From positions 1,364,001-1,428,000 of the forward strand of contig NZ_CP097253.1 in the NCBI RefSeq assembly GCF_023380025.1: a DNA stretch of 64,000 bases. The letters run 5' to 3'. Both the position numbers and the translations under genes were made by a program. This document shows positions 35,404 to 43,538 of the stretch, in pieces (position 1 is the stretch's first letter; each line of letters opens with the position of its first letter). The notes under the pieces are model-generated. The model saw nothing but the letters and a program-made list of their open reading frames with translations, had not been told where the DNA came from and searched no databases. The stretch is from Sphingomonas glaciei. Lineage in GTDB: Bacteria > Pseudomonadota > Alphaproteobacteria > Sphingomonadales > Sphingomonadaceae.

Positions 35404-36000
35404 TTGGACGTCAATCAGATGCTACAGCAGACTGGCGCTGTGGAAGCTCTATCGCGTGAACTCGGCGTCGACGCGTCGACCGCTCAGGCAGGCGCCGCCG
35501 CACTCTTGCCGTCGATCCTCTCCGGATTTCAAAATCCAGTAGCAGCAAGCGCCGCCCCAGCTGCTTCTCAAGCACCTTCGGCACTTGGTGGATTGGGAGG
35601 GCTGCTCGGAACGATCGGTGGATTGGGTGGGGGCGCGCTCCTCGACAACGTCACTTCGTCACAGTCCACCGAGGTAAACAAGGGCAACGAGATCCTTGGG
35701 CAGCTGTTCGGGTCAAAGGACGGTAGTCGTGCCGTGGCCGCAAGCGCTGCGGCTCAATCGGGCGTGGAACCGTCATTGTTGAAGAAGATGCTGCCCGTTC
35801 TTGCGATGGTCGCCGCCGGCTATGTCATGAAGCAGGCGAGCCAGGGCGGAGGTGGATTGGGCGGAGCACTTGGGAGTGTGCTGGGTGGTCAGGCTTCTGG
35901 CGCCGGTAGTTCGGCATCATCGCAGAACACACAGGGTGGCGGGTCGGCCGACATCCTTGGCGATCTGATTGGAGCCGCCGGCAAGTTCTTGGGACGATAG
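35404..36000 (+). CDS. DUF937 family glycine-rich protein, copy 1
   Basis: A 198-residue YidB/DUF937-type protein: N-terminal helices (LQQTGAVEALSRELGVD, AAALLPSILSGFQN), a Gly/Ala-rich linker, a second helical part (SLLKKMLPVLAMVAAGYVMK) and a low-complexity Gly/Ser tail ending AAGKFLGR. A paralogue is at 47878-48474 with the same order of parts. TTG 35404 is used because GAGGAGAAATCAC lies directly upstream. Function unknown. Confidence 0.8.
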   Translation: MDVNQMLQQTGAVEALSRELGVDASTAQAGAAALLPSILSGFQNPVAASAAPAASQAPSALGGLGGLLGTIGGLGGGALLDNVTSSQSTEVNKGNEILGQLFGSKDGSRAVAASAAAQSGVEPSLLKKMLPVLAMVAAGYVMKQASQGGGGLGGALGSVLGGQASGAGSSASSQNTQGGGSADILGDLIGAAGKFLGR

Positions 36001-36025
36001 ATCAAGATACTAGGAGGCATATGCC

Positions 36026-36448
36026 ATGAGCATTTTCGGCAAGATCAAAGACGCGATTTTCGGCAAGAAGTCGGCGCCGGCACCGGCACCGTCACCTACC
36101 AGCGGCGGAACGCTACAGCCGCCCTCTAACTCAGGCGCCGCTACAACTTCTCCCACAAGCCAGACCAGCCAACCTCAACCCCAAAGCCAAGTTGACGTTG
36201 AGCAGGTCCTGACCGGGATCGCATCGTCGAAGGGCAACCCCGATCTGAATTGGCGGACGTCAATCGTCGACCTGATGAAGCTACTCGACATGGACTCCAG
36301 CCTTGCAAATCGGAAGGAGCTCGCAACCGAACTCGGCTACACGGGTGAGAAGGACGGCAGTGCCGAGATGAACCTGTGGCTACACAAGGAAGTGATGCGG
36401 CAGCTGGCCGCTCATGGCGGCAAGGTGCCCGCCAATCTTACCGACTGA
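36026..36448 (+). CDS. DUF3597 family protein
   Basis: A 140-residue protein: conserved start MSIFGKIKDAIFGKK, a Pro/Thr/Ser/Gln-rich linker at residues 17-55, then the DUF3597 helical domain (LNWRTSIVDLMKLLDMDSSL, ELATELGYTGEKDGSAEMN). The domain is common next to stress proteins and peptidoglycan-related proteins; role unknown. ATG 36026 follows AGGAGGCATATGCC and it probably shares a transcript with the DUF937 gene 25 bases upstream. Confidence 0.88.
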   Translation: MSIFGKIKDAIFGKKSAPAPAPSPTSGGTLQPPSNSGAATTSPTSQTSQPQPQSQVDVEQVLTGIASSKGNPDLNWRTSIVDLMKLLDMDSSLANRKELATELGYTGEKDGSAEMNLWLHKEVMRQLAAHGGKVPANLTD

Positions 36449-36465
36449 CACGCGGAGTCCGCGAG

Positions 36466-36723
36466 GTGCCAGAAGAGGGAGACTCTACCGACTGGGTCAA
36501 GCGAGCAGATCGCGACCCTGTGTCAGTCGCTGCCTCTCTGGCACTCGCTGGGCGGCACTTACCCGTTCTGGTTACCGACGTTTCGGAAGATGGCTGCCGA
36601 ATTACGTGCGAAGAGACTCTGCCAATCGGATCCGCTGTCTCGATCACGGTGGATCTCGTCACCGTTGCCGCAACAATCAGATGGTCTCTTGCCGGCAGCG
36701 CTGGACTACGGTTCGTTAGCTAG
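36466..36723 (+). CDS. PilZ-domain protein
   Basis: An 85-residue protein that is essentially one PilZ domain, the c-di-GMP-binding beta barrel. The DVSEDGCRIT segment corresponds to the D/NxSxxG motif; the RxxxR part near the N-terminus is weak (RADRDPVSV), so binding is uncertain. GTG 36466 follows GCGGAG. It begins 17 bases after the DUF3597 stop. Confidence 0.7.
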   Translation: MPEEGDSTDWVKRADRDPVSVAASLALAGRHLPVLVTDVSEDGCRITCEETLPIGSAVSITVDLVTVAATIRWSLAGSAGLRFVS

Positions 36724-36833
36724 CAAATTCGAGAGAACGCCGCTTGCAAGCCGGGGGCGGTGCTGAGAACGACTGAGATGCGTTGGAAGCGGTCAATCAT
36801 TGACCACGTGGCCGGCTGCCAAGCTATGAACTA

Positions 36834-37433
36834 TTAAGTACGGCAAAGCTCCTCGGCGCCAGAGGTGATCGCGACCTCGGACCACTCCTCAGACGTCTCG
36901 CGGTGACCGTCTCCGTCGGTGCGGCGCATGATAACTCCACTCCGCCGAATGCCGTTCTCCTGAATACCCTTCGCCTGGACCGGACCAAGTGAAAGCTTTG
37001 ACCCAAGTGCCACGCCGTGCGGGCTTACCTGCTTCCCAACTCGTGACCGTTGATGCTGCTGTTTCCCGGTGACCATCTCGGTGCCAGCGATGTTCACCAG
37101 ATAATGGCTTTCTTGAACCCCGCCGTCTCCGCATGCGACCCTGAGGAGGCCAGCATCGAGATGACCATCAGCGTCACTATCGACACTCGATTCTAGTTCC
37201 AAGTAGCGGGTCGTGCCGTCGCTGTAGGTGCCAGTCACCGTGAAGTTCGGCGGCACAGCAATCCGATCTTTCGTGTTGCTTTTGGTCGTATTCACGATCG
37301 ATTGCTGCTGCCGCGCGGAAGACGGCGTCTGTGCCTGGGCGCTGGATGCAGCAGACGCGAACGCTAGCCCTCCCAATGCAACCGTCCGCAGAAGACCCAA
37401 TGCACCCCGAATTCCTGCGCCAGAATGCTTCAT
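36834..37433 (-). CDS. Secreted protein of unknown function
   Basis: A 199-residue protein with a clear signal peptide (GLLRTVALGGLAFASAASSA with cleavage near AQAQ), so it is periplasmic or secreted. Mature residues include a Gln/Thr/Asn-rich segment, then DSDADGHLDAGLLRVACGD, a possible calcium-loop-like stretch, and a C-terminal EDLCR-like end with cysteine. ATG 37433 follows GGAGACGCACG. No family recognised. Confidence 0.65.
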   Translation of the reverse strand: MKHSGAGIRGALGLLRTVALGGLAFASAASSAQAQTPSSARQQQSIVNTTKSNTKDRIAVPPNFTVTGTYSDGTTRYLELESSVDSDADGHLDAGLLRVACGDGGVQESHYLVNIAGTEMVTGKQQHQRSRVGKQVSPHGVALGSKLSLGPVQAKGIQENGIRRSGVIMRRTDGDGHRETSEEWSEVAITSGAEELCRT

Positions 37434-37822
37434 CGTGCGTCTCCAGTTGCGAGGATTACGCGTATACGTCTGATGCTGACCCGTCAGCAGCATGCCAAGA
37501 TAACCACGGCTATACTTCTCTTCCGGCAGCGTAACAACTCGTAGCCTCCTCCTCGACGGAACGGCGAACGGCGAACGGCGAACGGCGAACGGAGGCTTTC
37601 TGCAAAATCCGCAACGACTTGGAAGAAGACATCAGCAGTCGTAGCGCAAAGTCCGGAGGTCAGGGTCGTCGGCCCGGTCGCTTGCTTGGCCTGAACAAAC
37701 AGCCGCCCCTCCGCGTTTGGGGCTGCTGCAGAGCGATGGTGCTGCGTGTTGCTCCGCGCGTTCGACCATGTGAGCTCTACCGTTGCTGACAGCGGCGTCA
37801 GCTGTGGCGCTTGGAGGATCGG
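37434..37822. other. Intergenic region with heptamer microsatellite
   Basis: 389 bases without a convincing gene. It contains ACGGCGA repeated four times plus ACGG (37561-37591) and otherwise no recognisable feature; the last bases hold the ribosome-binding site of the next gene. Confidence 0.5.
37561..37591. repeat. Heptanucleotide tandem repeat
   Basis: Four perfect copies of ACGGCGA followed by ACGG. Because it is non-coding and 7 bases long, copy-number change by slippage would not affect a protein; an effect on spacing of a nearby promoter is possible. Confidence 0.9.
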
Positions 37823-38089
37823 ATGGTCTGGCACATTGCGAGGGCGGAAGCGCTGGCGGACCCGCTGGCAGCTCGCCTCAAGATCATGGAAAGGCTCAGG
37901 CGCCTAGCCGAGCTGGACGATCCTGAGGGCACCGTCGTGCAGATCCTGATCGATGCAATCATGCTGGTAGAATCTTACCGAGGGGCGCGGCATCAGATTA
38001 CATTCCTTCCCGAACTTACACGAAGTATCGATGAGCTACTTCGAGAATTCGAGATTCTGGAAAAAGCGGAGAAGATGGCGACCGAGTGA
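37823..38089 (+). CDS. Small helical protein of unknown function
   Basis: An 88-residue protein that is almost entirely helical and acidic: ALADPLAARLKIMERLRRLA, VVQILIDAIMLVESYRGARH, ELLREFEILEKAEKMATE. ATG 37823 has GGAGG six bases upstream. A coiled-coil or four-helix bundle is likely. No family recognised. Confidence 0.6.
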   Translation: MVWHIARAEALADPLAARLKIMERLRRLAELDDPEGTVVQILIDAIMLVESYRGARHQITFLPELTRSIDELLREFEILEKAEKMATE

Positions 38090-38249
38090 AACGCTGAATT
38101 CGGAGGTTCTCGAGGTCCAGCAAGACAGGTTTGCGTGTGGTTAGGACAACTGGGCCAACGACGAAGCGTGCCATCACAAGCGAACCTAACTCTACCAGTG
38201 GCCAATGATGGCCCCGTAAGCCGACCAGTGCCCGCTCTGGAGGTAGACC

Positions 38250-38876
38250 TCAGCAAGAGGACTTTGCTGACGCTGTTCCACGAGACCACTGCAACATTAC
38301 TTCGGTAATCAGCAGTGGCCCCACCCAAGCAAGCCAGAGCATGTCGGCTTCGATTGGTTGTAGCGCCTCGGGCGCAGACCGGGACCAGAAGCGGCAAAAC
38401 ACGAACGTCCACGCAGCCACATAACTCCTGATCATCCAGTCTCGATGCTGGTCGAAGCGGCGGTTACGAACCGCTCTGTATGCCATTGCAGAGAACATTA
38501 GCCAGACGACTGCCAAGACGCCGGTGGCCATGCCTGGCGAATGACCCACATCGAACGAGCGAACGAGAGCGGTCACAGAAGCCAGAGTGCCCCAAAGTAA
38601 ATAGGTGTAGCCCGCCCCTTTGTGCCACCGGAACCACTCTCGGGTCATACCAATGCGCAGCGCCACCGCACCTGCGAATAGCATCACGATCCCGCCTGCT
38701 ACGTGCGCCCAAAGCATCGGCACATGCCCGATGTGAGCGGCCTGCCTTGCAGGTCCGAAAGCGGGAACGGCGATCAGCCAGATAAAAACGGCAGAGGAAA
38801 CGGCCGCAGCGCCGATCCAAGCGTCGACACGTGCATGCCGATAGGTGCGCTTAGTGCTAGTGGCAGGCTGATCCAC
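38250..38876 (-). CDS. DUF2306-type membrane protein
   Basis: A 208-residue protein with six predicted membrane helices. HAGHVPMLWAHV-like and WHKGAGYTYLLWG histidine-containing segments and a DQHRDWMIRSY motif are typical of DUF2306 (predicted cytochrome b561-like) proteins. The start is placed at the GTG at 38876 because GGGGGA lies just upstream; the frame extends to 38942. Possible role in haem or quinone electron transfer, unproven. Confidence 0.75.
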   Translation of the reverse strand: MDQPATSTKRTYRHARVDAWIGAAAVSSAVFIWLIAVPAFGPARQAAHIGHVPMLWAHVAGGIVMLFAGAVALRIGMTREWFRWHKGAGYTYLLWGTLASVTALVRSFDVGHSPGMATGVLAVVWLMFSAMAYRAVRNRRFDQHRDWMIRSYVAAWTFVFCRFWSRSAPEALQPIEADMLWLAWVGPLLITEVMLQWSRGTASAKSSC

Positions 38877-39005
38877 GGTGCTTCCCCCGAACCGCTGACT
38901 TCGGTTTAAGCCGAAGATGCTATCGAATCTCCACCCGGGCAAATGCTTGTTTTGGTGGCAAGGTGGGCATCAGCTACTCAGCTGAACGAACGTCCTTTTA
39001 CGGGT

Positions 39006-39080
39006 GCAGGCGGCGTTGCTCGCCATGACCGGGATGGGCGCGAAGCAGACCTCCCCTGCCCTGCGACCACTTATGGCCGC
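39006..39080. repeat. Dispersed repeat family D, copy 1
   Basis: Core ATGACCGGGATGGGCGCGAA followed by GCAGACCTCCCCTGCC and a GACCACTTATGGCCGC end. A matching copy is at 59833-59905 and an inverted core copy at 46001-46030. Confidence 0.8.
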
Positions 39081-39140
39081 AAGGAGGCCGTCCGGTCTTC
39101 GCGACGAAGCTTGGCAAGCGGCCGCTCGTTCAGGTGCCGG
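39074..39140. repeat. Dispersed repeat family A, copy 2
   Basis: Matches copy 1 at 18386 through AGGAGGCCGTCCGGTCTTCG, CGACGAAGC, AAGCGGCCGCTCGTTCAGGT. Directly follows family D. Confidence 0.8.
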
Positions 39141-39370
39141 CTGACATCGGCTTCAGCGTGTCTGCCTCTCGATCTTCCAACCAAGTTTGATGTGCAAAGC
39201 GCAGCAGCCGGTCCGATCTACCTGGCCCAATCAGCATTAGGACAACTCTGCGGATGCAGGGTCTAAGCGGAACGAGCGTGCCGCCTGAGGGTTTGATGAC
39301 CCGGCGGATCTGCTGCTTCCATCCTCTAGCTCGAGCAGATCGTAAAGGGCGAAGGCGAAAGTTGTGCCGC

Positions 39371-40396
39371 GTGGCTGAACGTTCTTCTCATCTCGCTCGG
39401 CCTGCAGGTTTCGACCCTGACAACTTCATGGCTCGTCCGGCGCTTCTACGCGAGTTGATCAACATAATCGACGACGCAGTGATTGTCACTTCGCCTGACC
39501 TCGCAGAGCCAGGCCCCTATATTGAGTACGTCAACTCGGCGTTCGAGCGAATGACAGGCTATTCAGCCAACGAGGCGATCGGTCGCTCACCACGGTTTCT
39601 GCAAGGGCGTAGCACAGATCGGTCAGAGCTTGATCGTATGGGCCGCGAGCTTCCATCTACTGGGCACTTCGATGCTGAGATCATCAACTACCATAAGGAT
39701 GGAACACCGTTCTTAGTCAAATGGCGCATCAAGGCGCTTCATGACGAGGCTGGTGACCTTGCAGGGTGGCTGTCTGTGCAAAGAGACATCACAGGCGAGC
39801 GTGATGCGATTGACAAGCAGCGCCGGCTCGCGCGCGAAGTCGATCACCGTACCGGAAACGCGCTTGCACTTGTTCAAGGGATAGTGCGGTTAACCTGCGC
39901 GGAAGAGCCAAAGCGCTATGCTGAAGCAGTACAAAGCCGCGTTGACGCTCTTGCAACGGCTCACGCATTGCTCTCTGAAATGAGTTGGCGTGCCGTCACA
40001 CTGAAACGACTTGTCGACGCAGAGCTTGCCCGGAGCAATTCTGCCGGCAAGGCAGTAATCGCCGGAGAAGATATCGAACTGACTGCGGACCTTGTTCAGC
40101 CGGTCGCATTACTGCTGCACGAGTTAGTCTCCAATGCAGTGAAGCATGGGTCACTTAGCGCTAGCGAGGGACAGCTTCTCGTGGACTGGGCGGTGGTCAA
40201 CAGCGAGCTCGTCCTCGGATGGAAGGAGAAAGATGGTCCGTCTCCTCCAGCTGAACGCCCCAAAGGTTTCGGGCTGCCGATGGTCGAAGCGATTACTGCG
40301 CGCCAGCTTGGAGGCAAGGTCAGCCTAGATTGGAGGGCTGAAGGACTTGCCGCAGAGCTTCGTGTGCCGCTCCGCAGGGCTCGATCCGAGCGCTAA
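39371..40396 (+). CDS. PAS (LOV-like) HWE histidine kinase without the photoactive cysteine
   Basis: A soluble sensor kinase of about 341 residues from GTG 39371 (the frame is open from 39254, so the start is uncertain). The N-terminal PAS domain follows LOV proteins closely: YIEYVNSAFERMTGYSANEA and then GRSPRFLQGRSTD, where LOV has GxNCRFLQ; the flavin-reactive Cys is Pro. The HWE kinase core follows: EVDHRTGNALALVQGIVRL with the phospho-acceptor His, VALLLHELVSNAVKHGSLS, and LVLGWKEKDGP. Such kinases in sphingomonads usually act in the general stress response. Light sensing by cysteine adduct is not expected. Confidence 0.85.
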   Translation: MAERSSHLARPAGFDPDNFMARPALLRELINIIDDAVIVTSPDLAEPGPYIEYVNSAFERMTGYSANEAIGRSPRFLQGRSTDRSELDRMGRELPSTGHFDAEIINYHKDGTPFLVKWRIKALHDEAGDLAGWLSVQRDITGERDAIDKQRRLAREVDHRTGNALALVQGIVRLTCAEEPKRYAEAVQSRVDALATAHALLSEMSWRAVTLKRLVDAELARSNSAGKAVIAGEDIELTADLVQPVALLLHELVSNAVKHGSLSASEGQLLVDWAVVNSELVLGWKEKDGPSPPAERPKGFGLPMVEAITARQLGGKVSLDWRAEGLAAELRVPLRRARSER

Positions 40397-40465
40397 GCTC
40401 GACGGGACTGCCTCAGGGAGGAGCATGGATTTCGTGTTCCGTTGCCACCCTCGATTTATGGGCAA

Positions 40466-41467
40466 CTACTGCTCAAGCCTGTCCCGCCTTATGCGGACGG
40501 TCACAACCAACCCGCTTTTCTGCCAATCATAGGTCAGCTCGCCACCAAGCTGGCCCGAAACACTGCGGGCAATGAGCTTACTTCCGAAGCCCTCAAGAGC
40601 CTTAGCTTCGCCAATCGGAGGTCCGCCGGTCTCAGTCCAAGCTACCAGGATATAATCGCCATCCATCTTGCTTGAAACGTCAAGAAAGCCAGTGTCGACG
40701 GATAGTGATCCGTACTTTACTGAGTTCGTAGCGAGCTCGTGAATGATCATAGCGAGCGCCGTCGCCGCCTTCTCACCCACGCCCATTCGGGCGACAGCAA
40801 CGCGAATGCGACCAGAGAATGCCGCCGTCTCATCGTAGGGGTTGAGAATGATCGAGATCAGGTCTCCGAGTAGCGCAGCCTTCCCTTGCTCGTTTGGCAA
40901 AGGCCGTACAAAGTCGTGCGCACGCCCAAGCGCAGTGAGCCGCTGAGTCAAGTTCCCGGCCATTTCTTCGACAGTTTTGGCGGAGCGTGCAGTGATCTGA
41001 GTTAGCCCCGTTGCGATACTCAGCAGATTTTTGACCCTGTGGCTCATCTCTCCTGCCAGCAGCTCGCTGCCTTCTTCAGCCTGCTTGCGACCTGTGACAT
41101 CCAGAAAGATACCGTGCATGACACGGCCAGTGATGCCATCATCGGCACCTCTGCCCCGTGCAGCAATCCACCGCACTTCGCCTTCCAGGCAAATGCGAAA
41201 GTCGATTTCGTACGACCCCTCGATCGACCGCGTCGCGTTGAAAGCGGCCCGTACCCTGTCGCGATCAACCGGATGGATCCGAACCGACAATTCTTCGAAC
41301 GTAACTTCATCAGCCTGAGGCAAGCCCCAGAGCTCGAAGGCGCGTTCATCCATTGAGAACTTGTCGGAATCGACATGCCACGCCCAGACCGCGACACATG
41401 CTGCTTCGACAGCGACCTTCAGCCGTTCCTCAGGTCCCGCTAACACTTTCGAATCGTTGGCTGCCAA
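40466..41467 (-). CDS. PAS-HWE histidine kinase
   Basis: A 333-residue soluble kinase convergent with the preceding one. Residues 15-130 form a PAS_3-type fold (VWAWHVDSDKFSMDERAFEL, IHPVDRDRVRAAFN, VRWIAARGRG). The HWE core follows: GEMSHRVKNLLSIATGLTQI (phospho-acceptor His near residue 142), MIIHELATNSVKYGSLS, ILVAWTETGGP, EGFGSKLI. No response regulator is adjacent. Likely substrates are PhyR-type regulators of the general stress response, which are not in this window. Confidence 0.88.
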   Translation of the reverse strand: MAANDSKVLAGPEERLKVAVEAACVAVWAWHVDSDKFSMDERAFELWGLPQADEVTFEELSVRIHPVDRDRVRAAFNATRSIEGSYEIDFRICLEGEVRWIAARGRGADDGITGRVMHGIFLDVTGRKQAEEGSELLAGEMSHRVKNLLSIATGLTQITARSAKTVEEMAGNLTQRLTALGRAHDFVRPLPNEQGKAALLGDLISIILNPYDETAAFSGRIRVAVARMGVGEKAATALAMIIHELATNSVKYGSLSVDTGFLDVSSKMDGDYILVAWTETGGPPIGEAKALEGFGSKLIARSVSGQLGGELTYDWQKSGLVVTVRIRRDRLEQ

Positions 41468-41661
41468 CGGAATGCCCCTCAGGTTGGTGACGTCATTTGG
41501 TTAGCGGATAGAAGGCGCCGTTCAAGCCCGCCTAGACGCTCAACTCGGGAGCACGCGCGCATGGGGCAACGCAGAACTGAGGCTGAGTTGAAGAGGCGTC
41601 TGCTTCGGGGGGGCGCTGCTCGTCGTCGTACTCGCGCAAGTAGGGCTAAACTTCAGGAACT

Positions 41662-41904
41662 TCAGGGAGAGCGCCGCGACCTGACTTGAGGTAGCTTCCG
41701 GCTTCCGAACAGCAGTCGCCCCAGCGTCGGGCGGATGAAGTATGCCAGCACGCACATCAGTAAGAGCGTCAGCCAACCGACGACGCGAGGGGGGAACCCC
41801 ATCCCAACAGCCACCAAGGTAGCAAAGACCGGCACGCCGAAGGCGACGGCAACGATGGCGAGCGCTGCAGCAATACTGCGAACCTTGGGCACGATCAGAC
41901 CCAA
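41662..41904 (-). CDS. Small two-helix membrane protein
   Basis: An 80-residue protein with two hydrophobic helices (AAALAIVAVAFGVPVFATLV and VVGWLTLLLMCVLAYFI) and a basic C-terminus. It overlaps the end of the hydrolase gene by 10 bases if TTG 41904 is the start; GTG 41892, three bases past that stop, is an alternative. Probably co-transcribed with the hydrolase. Function unknown. Confidence 0.5.
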   Translation of the reverse strand: MGLIVPKVRSIAAALAIVAVAFGVPVFATLVAVGMGFPPRVVGWLTLLLMCVLAYFIRPTLGRLLFGSRKLPQVRSRRSP

Positions 41905-42908
41905 ACCGCGTCGATCGCGTCCAAAACCTCACCGGGAACCGCATAATGAAACAGGTGCCCCTGGTGGGGCACTACCCGTAGTTCCCCATTTCTCAATTCG
42001 GACACGAGCCGCTCAGAATGCTTGTCCTTGTGTACGATGAGATCACCCTCGCCGGCCATCGCGATTACTCGCATCTTCAGGTCGGCGTAACGCCGGCTGA
42101 GATCAATGGCACCGGGCACCATCATCGCGGTGTCAGCAGCCGTTGCTCTGATTTGTGAAGGCCGAAACGTCATCTCCAGGGGGAACGACTTGAAGTTCTC
42201 CGAGACAGGCGCGGGATGGAAGCTCGCCTTGATTGCTCCCGGGCTCATCAAGCGACCCGAGAGTGGCGAGATGGTGTGGGCCAAGATGTCGCCGACAAAG
42301 GGTATCGCGGGGGCGGACATCGGCACCACGTCGGGCCGTGCGGTCCCATAGTAATAGCCGGACAGCAGCACGAGGCCCTGCACCAAGGCGGGCTCCTCAA
42401 GCGCGATAGCCAAGGCCACCAACGTGCCCCAGCTATGGCCGACAACCACCGCGCGCTGAACTCCAAGCTGCTGCAAGGCCTGTATGATCAACCCGCCCTG
42501 CTCGAGCGGTGTCCAGACACGCGAGCGCGGGCGATCGCTGTAGCCAAAGCCCGGCCGGTCGAAGGCGATTACCCTGTGGCTTTTCGCGGCAAGGGCGAGA
42601 ACGCCGCTGGCCTTGAAGTCGTCTAGTGACACGCCGTTGCCGTGAAGCAGGACCACTACCGGCCCGTCACCCCGATCAACGTAGTGAAGCCGAACATCAT
42701 CGACCTCGATGAAATTGCCCTCAGGCGGCGTATTTGCCTTCGCCTGCTTAGCAGCTGCACGGTTAAATAGTGCGGCTCCGACCAATGCCGCCGCCGCCGC
42801 GACGCCGCTTGCTGCCCAACGTCCGCGGAGGGCCGTCGAACGACCGCCAGGTTGCCCATCGGCTTGGCCGATCGCTTGGGTGGTTGGTGCGCTGCTCGTA
42901 TTTGTCAT
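41895..42908 (-). CDS. Alpha/beta hydrolase, membrane-anchored
   Basis: A 337-residue hydrolase with one N-terminal hydrophobic helix (residues 33-48) that may anchor or export it. The alpha/beta-hydrolase fold shows VVVLLHGNGVSLDDF (oxyanion hole), FDRPGFGYSDRP, the nucleophile elbow VVGHSWGTLV (Ser near residue 159) and the C-terminal PHQGHLFHY with the catalytic His. Closest general type is epoxide hydrolase or haloperoxidase-like. Substrate unknown. Confidence 0.85.
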   Translation of the reverse strand: MTNTSSAPTTQAIGQADGQPGGRSTALRGRWAASGVAAAAALVGAALFNRAAAKQAKANTPPEGNFIEVDDVRLHYVDRGDGPVVVLLHGNGVSLDDFKASGVLALAAKSHRVIAFDRPGFGYSDRPRSRVWTPLEQGGLIIQALQQLGVQRAVVVGHSWGTLVALAIALEEPALVQGLVLLSGYYYGTARPDVVPMSAPAIPFVGDILAHTISPLSGRLMSPGAIKASFHPAPVSENFKSFPLEMTFRPSQIRATAADTAMMVPGAIDLSRRYADLKMRVIAMAGEGDLIVHKDKHSERLVSELRNGELRVVPHQGHLFHYAVPGEVLDAIDAVWV

Positions 42909-42985
42909 GGACTACTAACCGCTGCGCGCCCGCACTAGTTGCACCGCAACATTCGCCAACAGCCTTCAACGATGACAATCGAAGC

Positions 42986-43195
42986 TTAGGGCTTTGGTCG
43001 GTGATCCATCTTAGCAAAGCGTTCCTTACCGACTGCCTCCGCCGCACCTTCAATGAGCCGATTGCCAGTTTCTAGAGCAGCGTCCGGTGTCAGTGCGACA
43101 TCAACCCCGTCCGGCCCGTCGAGCAGGACTCTGCCTTCTTCGGTAGTCACCTCAGTGGCCTCGTCGTAGGTCTGGTTTCCTTGGTCATGCCTCAA
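42986..43195 (-). CDS. Small protein of unknown function
   Basis: A 69-residue protein from TTG 43195, with an acidic middle (EEGRVLLDGPDGVDVALTPD) and a C-terminal helix (AALETGNRLIEGAAEAVG). The pattern GPDGVxVxLTPxAAxETxxRL recurs in short sphingomonad proteins as I recall them, which supports it. The frame continues to 43354, but that extension is compositionally poor. Function unknown. Confidence 0.45.
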   Translation of the reverse strand: MRHDQGNQTYDEATEVTTEEGRVLLDGPDGVDVALTPDAALETGNRLIEGAAEAVGKERFAKMDHRPKP

Positions 43196-43538
43196 CAGCG
43201 ATGGCCGTCGTTCTTGGTTCCCCCCAAAAGGATGCTTCGCGCTTGCTCGCGTCACGCCAACGATCGGCCATACAGACGCTGAGATGCCCTCATCCCGCGT
43301 GCCGCCGGCCGCCTCCCACGCCCTGGCTAATCCTTCTGACGAATGACACTGCACGGGACCTAGGCAACGCTAGCCGGGAAGATGAACGAGTGTCTGTCTA
43401 TTGGCCTCGCCAGAGAGCTCTGAAAGTCCGCTTTGGGCGCATTGTCGCCGCGACGGCGGGTCTGAACCAAGGTCCGCTTCTGCCGATTGGACGCCGGCAG
43501 CGGCACTTCCGCTTCCCACCAGCAGCAGACGATCAATA
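43196..43538. other. Intergenic region between small protein and amidohydrolase
   Basis: 343 bases with a partial family C element near 43428 (AAGTCCGCTTTGGGCGCATT) and no convincing gene on either strand. Confidence 0.4.

Larger units (their letters stand above)
38877..39370. other. Intergenic region with repeat families A and D
   Basis: About 490 bases between divergent genes. It contains a family D element (39006-39080) running directly into family A copy 2 (39074-39140). The rest may hold the promoters of the DUF2306 and kinase genes; no gene is supported. Confidence 0.6.
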
